64,000 bases of DNA from Sympetrum striolatum (GCA_947579665.1 CANPUZ010000031.1:310001-374000); one strand, 5' to 3'. Shown: positions 36,294 to 49,224, counted from the first letter of the stretch. Numbers and translations are program-made. The notes: generated by a model from the letters alone, not told the origin.

Positions 36294-37369
36294 ACGAGTA
36301 AAATGTAGCTTGCATACTGCAAGCAGATCGGCAATACTATTTCATATCGGCATCATATCGGGACGGTCCTCAATAGAAAAAAAAGCATTGAAATTTTTCT
36401 TAAAATTCGCTGATTTTTCATCGTCTGGCATCGAACCCGGGTCTTTTCTGTGAACTTACTATGCAGCACAACAGAAGATCACCATCTCAAACTATGTGTG
36501 AAAATTCAAGCAGAAATATTGGCTACAACTGCCTCAAAAGACGTTCTAATTTTCACGAATGTAAATGGCTCTCGGGACTCGAACCAAGGACGATCTTGGA
36601 AATCTAAAAGGTGTTTCTGAAAATTATTTATGATTTCTATCTATATGCCGAATTTCAAGTTTCTACATTATTGGGAAAGGTTTCAAAATAATTCCAAAAA
36701 ATCGGATCAACTTCTGATTTCAGAGACACCTGGTGTCGAACCCAGGACATATTGTAAGCTGAAAATGCACAGTTTGATTTGTGAAGACCTTCTCTTGTAT
36801 CATGCAAAGTTTCAAGTCGATAGCATGCCGAAAAGTACCTAACATTTGTTTCCGTTATCTCCGTAAGAAATGCATTGAGGAATTTAAATGGCCCTCTGGG
36901 ATCGAACCAAGGACCATCAGCGAATATGTAAAATTTGATTATGAAATATATTAATAATATCCTACCCCATGCCGAATTTCGAGTTTCCATGTTATCGGGA
37001 AGAAGTCCAAAAAAAATCTTTAAAATCGTCACAATGCATTTTAAACGGCAGATATTTGCCCCGTCCTTGCATCGAACCATGGACCATATTCAACGATGTC
37101 TTTAAGATTAACGTTGGATATGCCCGGATTCTAGCGATCCCTCGAATTTCAATTCTCTCCTTTTCCGGGAAGTGCCCCAAAAAAAATTTCGAAAATCCCC
37201 GCCATGTATTCTTATGGGGAAAATCGCGACTTTGGTGCCTTCTGGAATCGAACCCATGACACCGAGGTTCAAAGTCGGCTTTTTCCTGGAGGTTGCACGT
37301 TATGGCCAATATGTCGTAAAAATTTCAAGTCAATGACGCTTTTGGTTTAGCCTGTGAATTTGTATCCTA
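36294..37369 (+). repeat. Array unit, F, standard (1076 bp)
   Basis: Six boxes present. It is followed by the longest tandem linker on this side (37370-37482), with three TCTGGGTA repeats and two forward cores. Confidence 0.85.
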
Positions 37370-37482
37370 TCTGGGTATCTGGGTATCTGGGTATATATAT
37401 GAATGAATCCGGAGAAGCATCTATATATAATAGATAGATATCCATGAATGAATCCGGAGAAGCATCTATATATCTATTAAAT

Positions 37483-38559
37483 ACGAGTAAAATGTTGCTT
37501 GCATACTGCAAGCAGATCGACAACACCAATTTAATGTCGGCAACCTTTCGGGACGGTCTTAAAAAGAAAAAAAAAATTGAAAATATTCTTAAAATTCGCT
37601 GCAATTTTAATCGTCAGGCATCGAACCCGGGTCTTCCTGGCTAACCTATTAAGCAGCACAAGAGAAGATAACCATCACTAACTATGTGTGAAAATTCAAG
37701 CAGAAATATTGGCTGAAACTGCCTCTAACGACGTTCTACTTTTCATGAATGAAAATGGCTCTCTGGATTCGAACCAAGGACTATCTAGGAAATCTAAAAT
37801 ATGTTCATCTAAATTATGTATGATATCTATCTATAAGCCGAATTTCAAACTTCTATATTATTGGGAAAGGTTTCAAAATAATTCATAAAAATCGGATCAA
37901 CTTCTGTTTGCAGAGACGCCAGGTGTCGAACCCAGGACACATTGATAGCTGTGAATGCACTGTTTGATTTGTATGGACTTGATCTTTCTATATGCAAAGT
38001 TTGAAGTTGATAGCATGCCGGGAAGTACCAAAATTTTGTTTCCGTTATCTCCGTAAGAAATGCATTGAGAAGTGGAAATGCCCCCCTGGGATCGAACCAA
38101 GAACCATCAGCGAACATGTAAAATTCGATTATGAAATATATTTATAATATCTATCCACGTGCCGAGTTTCACGTATCTATATTATCGGGAAAGGATCAAA
38201 AAAAAATCTTCAAAATTGCCGCCATGCATTTTAAACGGCCGATTTTTGCCTCGACCTAGCATCGAACCCAGGATATTTTCCTTAGAACTCATTTACGTTT
38301 TCGATAGATCATGACCATATATATAGGCTCCTTGAGTTTAGATTCTCTACCTATCCGGAAAGTATTTTTTTTTAATTCCCGAAAATCAAAGCAATGCATT
38401 TAAACGGGAAAAATCGGGACTTTGGAGCCCCCTGGCCTCGAACCCATGACACTGAGGATCAAAATCGCAATTTTTCTGGTGGTTACACGTTATGGCCAAT
38501 ACGCCGTAAAAATTTTAAGCCATTGACGCTAGTGGTTTAGGCTGTGAGTTTGTATCCTA
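37483..38559 (+). repeat. Array unit, F, standard (1077 bp)
   Basis: M6 reads CTGGCCTCGAACCC. Linker 38560-38606 holds a reversed core. Confidence 0.85.
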
Positions 38560-38606
38560 TCTATCTATTATATATAGATGCTTCTCCGGATTCATTCATA
38601 TATCAT

Positions 38607-40016
38607 ACGAGTAAAATGTAGCTTGCATACTGCAAGCAGATCGACAACACATATTTTATATGGGCATCATATCGGGACGGTCCTAAAAAGAAAAAAAAAG
38701 ATTGAAAATATTCTTAAAATTCGCTGCAATTTAATCGTCTGGCATCGAACCCGGGTCTTTCTGGTGATATATCCAATGTAGTACAACCGAAAATCACCAC
38801 CTGTAACTATGTTTGAAAATTCAAGCGGAAAAGTTGGCTTCAAATGCCCCAAATGACTTCCTACTTTTCCCATATATTCCTTATGAGAGAAATTTTAATG
38901 TTCTCTGGCATCGAACCCTGGTACAGCATGGTAATATCTAATTTTTTTCCTATACCGAGTCTTAATATAAATCTTCTAGCAAAGCAAGATTTTCCTATTA
39001 TTTCGATTAATACATCAAAATAAATAATGAAAACTAACTGAATGCATTTTAAATGGGGGTATATTTACCATCTGGCTTCGAACCCGGGTCTTTCTTGTAA
39101 AACTTTCTATGCAGCACTAAAGAAGATCACATCCTTTAACCATGTAAAAAAATTCAAGCAGAAATAAGGGCTCCAACTGCCTCAAACGACGTCCAACTTT
39201 TCAATTATGTAAATGGCACTCAGGATTCGAACCAAGGACGATCTAGGAAATCTAAAACATGTTTTTGAAATGTATCTATGTTCTCTATCTATATGCCTAA
39301 TTTCAGCTTTTAATGTTATTGGGAAAGGGTTTTAATTAATTCTCAAAAATCGGATAATTTACTGATTGTAGAGACGCCTGGTGTCGAACCCAGGAAATAT
39401 TGTTTTCTGTGAATGCACAGTATGTCTTATCAGGACTTCATCTTATTTCATACAAAGTTTGAAGTTGATATCATGCCGGGAAGTACCTAAAATATTTTTC
39501 TGTTATCTCCATAAGAAATGCATTCAAGAATGTAAATGGCTCTCTGGGATCGAACCAAGGACCATCAGCGAATATGTAAAATTTGATTATGAAATATATG
39601 TATGATCTCCAACCTCATGCCGAATTTCAAGTTTCCTTGCCATCGGAAAATGGTCCAAAAAAAATCTTAAAAATCGCCACAATGCATTTTAAACGGCCGA
39701 TTTTTGCCTCGACCTAGCATCGAACCCAAGATATTTTCCGTGAAAATCATTTATGTTTTCGATAGATCATGACCATATATATAGGCTCCATGAGTTTTGA
39801 TTCTCTACCTATCCGGGAAGTATTTTTTAAAAATTCCCGAAAATCACGGCAATGCATTTAAACGGGAAAAATCGGGACTTTGGGGCCCTCTGGAATCGAA
39901 CCAATGACACTGAGGTTCAAAATCGCAATTTTTCTGCAGGTTACACGTTATGGCCAATATGTCGTAAAAATTTCAGGTCAATGAAGATTGTGGTTTAGCC
40001 TGTGAATTTGTATCCT
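38607..40016 (+). repeat. Array unit, F, eight monomers (1410 bp)
   Basis: Boxes near 38744, 38913, 39078, 39227, 39389, 39552, 39720 and 39897. Two L-like monomers (about 333 bp) are inserted between M1 and M2; 1077 plus 333 gives the observed length. This is the clearest proof that the monomer, not the whole unit, is the basic repeat. Confidence 0.88.
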
Positions 40017-40080
40017 CGCTATCTATTATATATAGATGCTTCTCCGGATTCATTCATATAGATAGATAGATAGATAGATA

Positions 40081-41155
40081 GGATACTAATTCACAGCCTA
40101 AGCCACAAGCGTCATTAACTTGAAATTTTTACGACGTATTGGCCATAACGAGTAACCGCCAGAAAAATTGCGATTTTGAACTTCAGTGTCATGGGTTCGA
40201 TTCCAGAGGGCCCCAAAGTCCCGATTTTTCCTGTTTAAATGCATTGCTTTGATTTTCGAGAATTTTTAAAAAATACTTGCCGGATAGGTAGGGACTTAAA
40301 ACTCAAGTAGCCGATATATATGGTCATGATCTATCGAAAACATAAATGAGTTTTACTATAAATATCTTGGGTTCGATGCTAGGTCGAGGCAAAAATCGGC
40401 CGTTTAAAATGCATTGTGGCGATTTTTAAGATTTTTTTTGGACCATTTTCCGATGGCAAGGAAACTTGAAATTCGGCATGAGGTTGGAGATCATACATAT
40501 ATTTCATAATCAAATTTTACATATTCGCTGATGGTCCTTGGTTCGATCCCAGAGGGCCATTGGATCTCCACAATGCATTTCTTATGGGCATAACGGAAAC
40601 ACATTTTAGGTACTTCCCGGTATGATATCCACTTCAAACTTTGTATGAAATAAGATGAAGTCCTAATAAATCATACTGTCCATTCACAGCTACCAATATG
40701 TCCTGGGTTCGACACCAGGCGTCTCTACAATCAGTAAAATATCCGATATTTAAGAATTAATTTAAACCCCTTCCCAATAATATTAAAACATGTAATTAGG
40801 CATATAGATAGAGAACAAAGAGACATTTTAAAAAATGTTTTAGATTTCCTAGATCGTCCTTGGTTCGAATCCAGAGAGCCATTTACATTATTGAAAAGAA
40901 GGACGTCGTTTGAGGCAGTTGAAGCCAATATTTCAGCTTGAATTTTCACACATAGTAAGAGATGGTGATTTTCTGTTGTGCTGCATAGTAGGTTCACTAG
41001 GAAGGCCTTGGTTCGATGGCAGACGATTAATTTGCAGCGAATTTTAAGAATATTTTCAATCCCTTTTTTTTTCTTTGAGGGCCGTCCCGATATGATGCCG
41101 ATATGAAATTAGTGTTGTCGATCTGCTTGCAGTATGCAAGCAACATTTTACTCGT
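40081..41155 (-). repeat. Array unit, R, standard (1075 bp)
   Basis: Tail-to-tail with the previous unit across linker 40017-40080 (reversed core plus GATA run) and head-to-head with the next across 41156-41210. Confidence 0.86.
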
Positions 41156-41210
41156 CTATTATATATAGATGCTTCTCCGGATTCATTCATGTATCCATAT
41201 ATATATATAT

Positions 41211-42286
41211 ACGAGTAAAATGTAGCTTGCATACTGCAAGCAGATCGGCAATACTAATTTCATATCGGCATCACATCGGGACGGTCCTCATAAGAAAAAA
41301 AAAGGATTTAATTTTTTCTTAAAATTCACTGAAATTTCATGGTCTGGAATCGAACCCGGGTCTTACTGGAAAACCTACTATGAAACACAACAGAAGATCA
41401 CCATCTCTAACTATGTGTGAAAATTCAAGCAGAAATATTGGCTACAACTGCCTCAAAAGACGCTCTAATGTTCACGAATGTAAATGGCTCTCGAGACTCG
41501 AACCAAGGACGATCTTGGGAATTTAAAAAATGTTTCTAAAAGTTATTATTGATCTCAATCTATATGCCAAATTTCAAGTTTCTATATTATTGGGAAAGGT
41601 TTCAAAATAATTCCTAAAAATCGGATCAACTTCTGATTGCAGAGACACCTGGTGTCGAACCCAGGACACATTGATAGCTATGAATGCATAGTTTGATTTG
41701 TTAAGAGTGGTTCTTCTATCATGATAAGTTTTAAGTCGATAGCATGCCGGGAAGTACCTAAAATTTGTTTCCGTTATCTCCATAAGAAATGCATTGAGGA
41801 ATGTAAATGGCCCTCTGGGATCGAACCAAGGAACATCAGGGAAAACATAAAAATCGATTATGAAATATATTTATGATATCTAATCCCATACCGAATTTCA
41901 AGTTTCCATGCCATCGGGAAAGGGTCAAAAAAAAATCTTAAAAATCGCCACAATGCATTTTAAACGGCAGATTTTTGCATCGACCTAGCATCGAACCCAG
42001 GTTATTTTCCGTAAAACTCATTTATGTTTTCGATAGGTCATGACCATATATAAAGGCTCCTTGAGTTTTGATTCTCTACCTATCCGGGAAGTATTTTATA
42101 AAAATTCCCGAAAATCAAAGCAATGCATTTAAACGGGAAAAATCGGGACTTTGGAGCCCCCTGGCATCGAACCCATGACACTGAGGATCAAAATCGCAAT
42201 TTTTCTGGAGGTTATACGTTATGGCCAATATGTCGTAAAAATTTCAAGCCATTGACGCTAGCGGTTTAGCCTGTGACTTTGTATCC
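41211..42286 (+). repeat. Array unit, F, standard (1076 bp)
   Basis: M1 reads CTGGAATCGAACCCGGG. The right end joins tail-to-tail to an R unit across 42287-42371. Confidence 0.86.
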
Positions 42287-42371
42287 TCTCTATATATATA
42301 TATATATGAATATATGATATATGAATGAATCCGGAGAAGCATCTATATATAATAGATATATATATAGAGAG

Positions 42372-43478
42372 AGGATACAAACTCACAGGCCAAACCACAA
42401 GCGTCATTGACTTGAAATTTTTACGACATATTGGCCATAACGTGTAGCCGCCATAAAAATTGCGATTTTGAACCTCAGTGTCATGGGTTCGATTCCAGAG
42501 GGCCCCAAAGTCCCGATTTTTCCCGTTTGAATGCATAGCCGTGATTTTCGGGAATTTTTAAAAAATACTTTCCGGATAGGTAGAGATTTAAAACTCAAGG
42601 TGCCTATATTTATGGTCTTGGACTTTCGAAAACATCAATGACTTTCACAAAAAGTATCCTGGGTTCGATGCTAGGACGATGCAAAGATCTGCCCTTTAAA
42701 ATACATGGGAGCCGTTTTTCATTATTTTTTTAAAAGCACTTATCGAAATGATAGGATGTTCGTGCTTGGCTGGAAGATGTATGGTACGAATAAGTTTTAG
42801 AAAAAAATTTTCATAAGACCGTACTATTCCTGGGTTCGAAGCCAGAGCACAATAACGTTTCTCTCATAAGGAATATAAAGGAAAAGTAGGACGTCATTTG
42901 AGGCATTTGTAACCAATATTTCTGCTTGAATTTGCATACGCGGTTAGAGATGGTGTTTTTCTGTTGTGCTGCATAGAAAGTATTGCCTGAAAGACCCGGG
43001 TTCGATGCCGGGCGGTAAAAATATCCCCCATATATAATACTATGGGGTATCTTTTCATAATTTTTTTATGCATTTATCGATATGTAAGGGAGCTCTTGCT
43101 TAGATGGAAGATGTATATTAACACTTTGTTTAAGAAAAAAAATAGATAAGACCATGCAGTTCCTGGGTTCGATGCCAGAGCACATTATAATTTCTCACAT
43201 AAGGAGTGTATGTGAAAAGTAGGACGTCGTTTGTGGTAGTTGCACCTAATAGTTTTGTTTGAATTTTCACACATAGTTTGATATGGTTATCTTCTGTTTT
43301 GCTGCATAGTAAGTACGCCAGGAAGACCGGGGTTCGCTGCCAGGCGATTAAATTGCAGCGAATTCTACGAATATTTTGAATCCTTTTTTTTTATCTTTTG
43401 ATGTCCGTCCCGATATGATGCCGCTATGAAATTAGTGTTGTCGATCTGCTTGCAGTATGCAAGCTACATTTTACTCGT
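42372..43478 (-). repeat. Array unit, R, L type (1107 bp)
   Basis: Its interior is close to the other L units, but the outer M6/M5 part is more like standard units. That suggests exchange between the two types. Confidence 0.85.
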
Positions 43479-43543
43479 ATATATATATGGATACATGAAT
43501 GAATCCGGAGAAGCATCTATATATAATAGATATATATAAGAGA

Positions 43544-44618
43544 GGATACAAATTCACAGCCTAAACCACAAGCGTCATTGAATTGAAATTTTTACGACAT
43601 ATTGGCCATAACGTGTAACCGCCAGAAAAATTGCGATTTTAAACCTCAGTGTCATGGGTTCCATTCCAGAGGGCCCCAAAGTCCCGATTTTTCCCGTTTA
43701 AATGCATTGCTTTGATTTTCGGGAATTTTTAAAAAATACTTGCCGGATAGGTAGGGGCTCAAAACTCAAGGAGCCGATATATATGGTCATGATCTATCGA
43801 AAACATAAATGAGTTTTAATAAAAATATACTGGGTTCGATGCTAGGTCGAGGCAAAAATCGGCCGTTTAAAATGCATTGTGGCGATTTTTAAGATTTTTT
43901 TTGGACCCCTTCCCGATAGCATGGAAACTTGAAACTCGGCACGTGGATAGATATCATGAATATATTTCATAATCGATTTTTATGTTTTCCCAGATGTTCC
44001 TTGGTTCGATCCCAGAAGGCCATTTTCACTTCTCAATGCATTTCTTACGGAGATAACGGAAACAAAATTAAGGTACTTCCCGGCATGCTATCGACTTCAA
44101 AATTTGCATGATAGAAGAGCCAGTCTTTACAAATCAAACTTTGCATTCACAGCATACAATATTTCCTGGGTTCGACACCAGGTGTCTCTGCAATCAGAAG
44201 TTGATCCGATTTTCAGGAATTATTTTGAAACCTTTGCCAATAATATAGAAACTTCAAATTCGGCAAATAGATAGAGATCATAAATAACTTTCAGAAACAT
44301 TTTTTATATTTCCAAGATCGTCCTTGGTTCGAATCCAGAGAGCCATTTAAATTCGTGAAAATTAGAACGTCTTTTGAGACAGTTGTAGCCCATATTTCTG
44401 CTTGAATTTTCACACATAGTTAGAGATGGTGATGTTCTATTGTGCTGCATATTAAGTTCACAGTAAAGACCCGGGTTCGATACCAGACGATGGAATTTCA
44501 GCGAATTTTAAGAAAAATTTCAATCCATTTTTTTCTTTTGATGGCCGTTCCGATATGATGCCGACATGAAATTAGTGTTGCCGATCTGCTTGCAGTATGC
44601 AAGCTACATTTTACTCGT
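43544..44618 (-). repeat. Array unit, R, standard (1075 bp)
   Basis: The M6 box has decayed to GGGTTCCATTCC near 43657. Hairpin end intact. Confidence 0.85.
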
Positions 44619-44695
44619 ATACCTATATAGCTATCTATTATATATAGATGCTTCTCCGGATTCATTCATATATCATATATATATATATAAAGAGA

Positions 44696-45424
44696 GGATA
44701 CAAACTCAAAGGCTAAACCACTAGCGTCAATGGCTTGAAATTTTTACGACATATTGGCCATAACGTATAACCTCCAGAAAAATTGCGATTTTGAACCTCA
44801 GTGTCATGGGTTCGATTCCAGAGGGCCCCAAAGTCCCGATTTTTCCCGTTTAAATGCATTGCTTTGATTTTCGGGAATTTTTCAAAAATACTTCCTGGAT
44901 AGGTAGAGAATCAAAACTCAAGGAGCCTATATATATGAACATGATCTATCGAAAACATAAATGAGTTTTACGAAAAATATCCTGGGTTCGATGCTAGGTC
45001 GGGGCAAAAATCGGCCGTTTAAAATGCATTGTGGCGATTTTTAAGATTTTTTTTGGACCCATTTCCGAATGCATGGAAACTTGAAATTTGGCATGGAGTT
45101 AGAAATCATAAATATATTTCATAATCAAATTTTACATATTCGCTGATGGTCCTTGGTTCGATCCCAGAGGGCCATTGGATCTCCACAATGCATTTCTTAT
45201 GGGCATAACGGAAACACATTTTAGGTACTTCCCGGTATGATATCCACTTCAAACTTTCTATGAAATTAGATCAAGTCTTAGCAAGTCATTTTGTGCATTT
45301 ACAGCTTCCAATACGTTCAGGGTTCGACACCAGGCGTCTCTACAATCAGTCACTGATCCGATTTTAAGAATTATTTTGAACCCCTTCCCAATAATATTAA
45401 AACTTGTAATTCGGCATATATATC
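44696..45424 (-). repeat. Array unit, R, truncated
   Basis: Runs M6, M5, M4, M3 and stops within the M2-side segment at GGCATATATAT, where a degraded linker (45425-45461, core reduced to AAAAAGCATC) begins. Confidence 0.8.
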
Positions 45425-45461
45425 TATATCTATTATAAGATAAAAAGCATCTATATCTATT

Positions 45462-45867
45462 ACAAGTAAAATGTAGCTTGCCTACTGCAAGCAGATCGAC
45501 ATCACTAATTTCATAACGGCATTATGTCGGGACGGTCCCGGAAAGGAAAAAAAGGATTGAAAATATTCTTAAAATTCGCTTTAATTTAATTTTTTGGCAT
45601 CGAACCCGGGTCTTTTTGGTGAAATTTCTATGCAGCACATCAGAAGATCATCTTCTCTAAATAGGTGTGAAAATTCAAGCAGAAATATTGGCTGCAACTG
45701 CCTCAAACGAAGACCTACTTTTCACGAATGTTAATAGCTCTCTGGATTCGAACCAAGGCCGATCTAGGAAATATAAAATGTGTTTTCGAAATGTATCTAT
45801 ATGTTCTATATATATGCCGAACTTCAAGTTTTAATATTATTGGGAAGGGGTTCAAGATAATTCTTAA
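45462..45867 (+). repeat. Array unit, F, cut by a piggyBac insertion
   Basis: Left end ACAAGTAAAATG, then M1 and M2. It stops at TTAA (45864-45867), where piggyBac is inserted. Intact units read ATTCTTAAAAATCGG here, so the target is a normal TTAA of the unit. The right part of the unit is absent beyond the element. Confidence 0.88.
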
Positions 45868-45876
45868 CCCTTAACC

Positions 45877-46080
45877 AGTGACGTGCGGTCTAAGAGACCG
45901 CAGCGATTTTTTTATTGTGAATAAAAAAATTATTTGATTTTTGACAAATCTGTTATTTATAGTACCTTCTTAGATACCTTTACGTAGTATATAGAATTCT
46001 TCGAATTTCATTTATCTAACTTGTATTTCTATTAAGTTGCGATTTAATTTCGTGCGCGGTCTGAGAGACCGCACGTCACT
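45877..46080. repeat. piggyBac terminal motif and its internal inverted copy
   Basis: AGTGACGTGCGGTCT at 45877-45891 recurs exactly inverted at 46066-46080. Each copy is part of a palindrome (GCGGTCT-AAG-AGACCGC and GCGGTCT-GAG-AGACCGC). piggyBac elements commonly carry terminal and subterminal inverted repeats for transposase binding; that these serve so is inference. Confidence 0.75.
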
Positions 46081-46817
46081 AATTCGGGATAACTCAATTC
46101 GTAATATGGGTGAATATTATTACGGTGGCTTACAAAATTTAACTTTATTTATTACATTTGTTTATTATTTTCACATTTCTTTGTTATTACTATTTGAAAA
46201 GCATAAATTAGGCAAAATATATGGATTTTATGATAGTAGGCTAATGTTGAGGTCGTCCTAGAGAATACTGATTGTTTTGGTTATTTTATAATATCAACTC
46301 CAACAATAAAAATCTTTTTCGAAAAATATTAAATCATACTTGTATTAAAACACCTTATGTGTATGGAACCGAATTTTTCGTCTTTATATTTCGCTGTGAT
46401 TCTGACACTAGAATGTCACTTACTACGGATGCGACCGAAGTGGCGGCAAACTCAGAATAACCAAATCCTACGAGAATATCTCTTTGTTGCCACTACTCAT
46501 TTGTGCCTGGGATGAATGACCTTTAGTGAAGCATATTGTCAGCGGAATATGGACCCCCAATGGAAAGGGTGGAGTGATCCTGGAGAAAACCCGAGGCGAA
46601 TGTTCGAGCAGTACATGACCAGATGTGAAAGAAAACGTATTTCTTGGATTTTCCCCAAACTGCTTTCTTTAGTTTCGCTCTATTCGTTGCCAAGTAATCA
46701 TCTTGCTACACGGATCGCATACACGGATATTTTAAAAGACGAATCATGTGGGTTATATTTTTTCAGTAAGTTCGTTTCTTTTTAAAATATATCTTTGTTG
46801 TAAAATAATTTGCAAAT

Positions 46818-47558
46818 ATGGCGGCAGGAAAACCAATTGCCTGGGAAAATAAGAGTTCTAAAGAGCCAAAGAGAAACATTTACACTCGTCTGCATAACAT
46901 TGTCGCGGAAAAACCAGGTTTGAAGCAATCTGTTATACCTCTAGATAGGTAACTGCAACCTCTCCATTTTTGGTCGCTTATTTTTGACGACGATATAATA
47001 AATTTGATTTTGTGTTGGACAAATGTCAAACTTCAGAAGTTATGAGAAAAGTATACCAGAGTAGGCCAGAAATCCAAGATTTAGATTATGTTGAATTAAG
47101 AGCTTTACTTGAGTTATTAATATATTTGGCAATATTTAAATCTAACGATGAAGGTATTAGTAGTACTTTTGCTGCAGATGGCATGGGAAAGGAAATTTTT
47201 CGTTTAGTAATGTATGGACAACGATTTGCTGTTCTCCTTTTATGTCTTCGGTTTGATAACCATGAAGACCGAATCGTCCGGTACGAAAGTGACCCAGTTG
47301 CACCAATTTCTGATTTGTTAAATCATTTCGTAAAAAATTCTCATTGTTGCTATTCACTGGGCACAACAACTTGTATTGACGAAATGTTAATTGCCTTCAG
47401 GGGTCGGTGCCGATTTAAAATGTACATCCTGAGTAAGCCAGCTAAGTATGGCCTCAAAATGATGTGCTTGACGGATACATCGAATAGCTATTTGTATAAT
47501 GCCTATTTGTACGCCGGAAAAAGTACCAACGGAAAAGGTCTGTCAGAGGAAGACAAAA

Positions 47559-47560
<2 letters not shown>
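46818..47560 (+). pseudogene. piggyBac transposase (DDE_Tnp_1_7), broken and truncated
   Basis: Frame from ATG 46818 reads an N-terminal-like segment (RNIYTRLHNIVAEKPG), meets TAA at 46950-46952, continues in the same frame with FDDDIINLI, and is shifted near 47043. The next frame holds LRALLELLIYLAIFKSN, then CIDEMLIAFRGRCRF and YILSKPAKYGLKM, typical of piggyBac transposases. The first catalytic aspartate (codon 47378-47380) is kept. The other two and the C-terminal cysteine-rich domain are lost where the frame runs into the AT repeat. About half of a usual 550-600-residue protein remains. A phase-compatible 62-bp intron (GT 46766 to AG 46827) could join an upstream open frame (46516-46765), but that exon is not recognisable. 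Confidence 0.85.

Positions 47561-47612
<52 letters not shown>
47561..47612. repeat. (AT)26 microsatellite
   Basis: Perfect AT dinucleotide run at the broken right edge of the piggyBac element, leading into a core-containing linker. Confidence 0.97.
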
Positions 47613-47614
<2 letters not shown>

Positions 47615-47624
47615 ATACATGAAT

Positions 47625-47695
47625 GAATCCGGAGAAGCATCTATATATAATAATAATAATATATATCTATTATATATAGATGCTTCTCCGGATTC
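47625..47695. repeat. Perfect palindrome of two linker cores
   Basis: Arms 47625-47652 and 47668-47695 are exact 28-bp inverted repeats, each containing AATCCGGAGAAGCATC and TATATAATA, around a 15-bp spacer. This is the only linker with both orientations facing each other so closely. Confidence 0.93.
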
Positions 47696-47723
47696 ACTCA
47701 TGATATACCCAGATACCCAGATA

Positions 47724-48798
47724 GGATACTAATTCACAGGCTAAACTACTGGCGTCATTGACTCGAAATTTTTACCACGTATTGGCCATAACGTGAAACC
47801 CCCAGGAAAAAAGCGACTTTGATCCTCGGTATCATGGGTTCGATTCCAGAAGGCCCCAAAGTCGCGATTTTCCCCGTAAGATTACATGGCGGGGATTTTC
47901 GAAAATTTATTTGAGGCACTTCCCGGAAAAGGAGAGAGTTGAAACTCGAGGGATCGCTAGTTGCCCCCCATATCAAAAGAAAACCATAAAGATATCTAGG
48001 AATATTATCCTAGGTTCGATGCTAGGACGGGGCAAAAGTCGGCCGTTTAAAATGCATTGCGGCGATTTTTAAGTTTTTTTTTGAACCCTTTTCCGATGGC
48101 ATAGAAACTTGAAATTCGGCATGGCGTTAGATATCATAATTATATTTCATAATCAAATTTTATATATTCCCTTATGGTCCTTGGTTCGATCCCAGAGGGC
48201 CATTTACATTCCTCAATGCATTTCTTATGGAGATTACGGAAACACATTTTAGGTGCTTCCCGATATTATATCTACTTGAAACTTTGCATAAGATAAGATC
48301 AAGTCATTACTAATCAAACTGTGAATTCACAGCTACCAATGTTTCCTGGTTTTACCACCAGGCGTCTCTACAATCAGTAAATGATCCGATTTTTAAGAAT
48401 TTTTTGGAACCATTTACCAATTATATAGAAACTTGAAATTCGGCATATAGATAGAGATCATAAATAACTTTCAGAAACATTTTTTAGATTTCCAAGATCG
48501 TCCTTGGTTCGAATCCAGAGAGCCATTTACATTCGTGAAAATTAGAACGTCTTTTGAGGCAGTTGTAGCCCATATTTCTGCTTGAATTTTCACACATCGT
48601 TAGAGATGGTGATGTTCTATTGTGCTGCATAGTAAGTTCACAGTAAAGACCCGGGTTCGATGCCAGACGATGGAATTTAGGCAAATTTTAAGAAAAATTT
48701 CAATCTTTTTTTTTCTTTTGATGGCCGTCCGGATATGATGCCGACATGAAAATAGTGTTGCCGATCTGCTTGCAGTATGCAAGCAACATTTTACTCGT
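47724..48798 (-). repeat. Array unit, R, M3 box lost (1075 bp)
   Basis: M3 reads CCTGGTTTTACCACCAGG: stem halves kept, box lost. Other boxes intact. Confidence 0.85.
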
Positions 48799-48855
48799 AA
48801 TAGATATATAGATGCTTCTCCGGATTCATTCATGATATACCCAGATACCCAGATA

Positions 48856-49224
48856 GGATACTAATTCACAGGCTAAACTACTGGCGTCATTGTCTCGAAA
48901 TTTTTACCACGTATTGGCCATAACGTGAAACCCCCAAGAAAAAAGAGCCAGTTACATTCGTGAAAATTAGAACGTCTTTTGAGGCAGTTGTAGCCAATAT
49001 TTCTGCTTGAATTTTCACACATAGTTAGTGATGGTAATCTTCTATTATGCTGCAACGTAAGTTCACAGTAAAGACCCGGGTTCGATGCCAGACGATGAAA
49101 TGTCGGCGAACTTTAAGAAAAATTTCAGTCCTTTTTTTTTCTTTTGAGGACCGTCCCGATATGATGCCGATATGAAATAAGTATTGCCGATCTGCTTGCA
49201 GTATGCAAGCTACATTTTACTCGT
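48856..49224 (-). repeat. Array unit, R, internally deleted (369 bp)
   Basis: The plain end is followed, near 48944-48948, directly by the segment between M2 and M1. About 0.7 kb with boxes M6 to M2 is missing. M1 and the hairpin end remain. Confidence 0.85.

Larger units (their letters stand above)
45868..47560 (+). mobile_element. piggyBac element, right part missing
   Basis: It starts CCCTTAACC directly after a TTAA, the piggyBac signature. A palindrome GCGGTCTAAGAGACCGC follows at 45884-45900, and an inverted partner lies at 46055-46080. The transposase remnant is at 46818-47560. No right terminus or second TTAA junction exists: the element runs into (AT)26 at 47561. It postdates the array unit it sits in. 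Confidence 0.88.

Noticed and set aside
47161..47369. Separate gene on the minus strand within piggyBac
   Set aside because: It lies fully antisense to recognised transposase motifs and has no features of its own.
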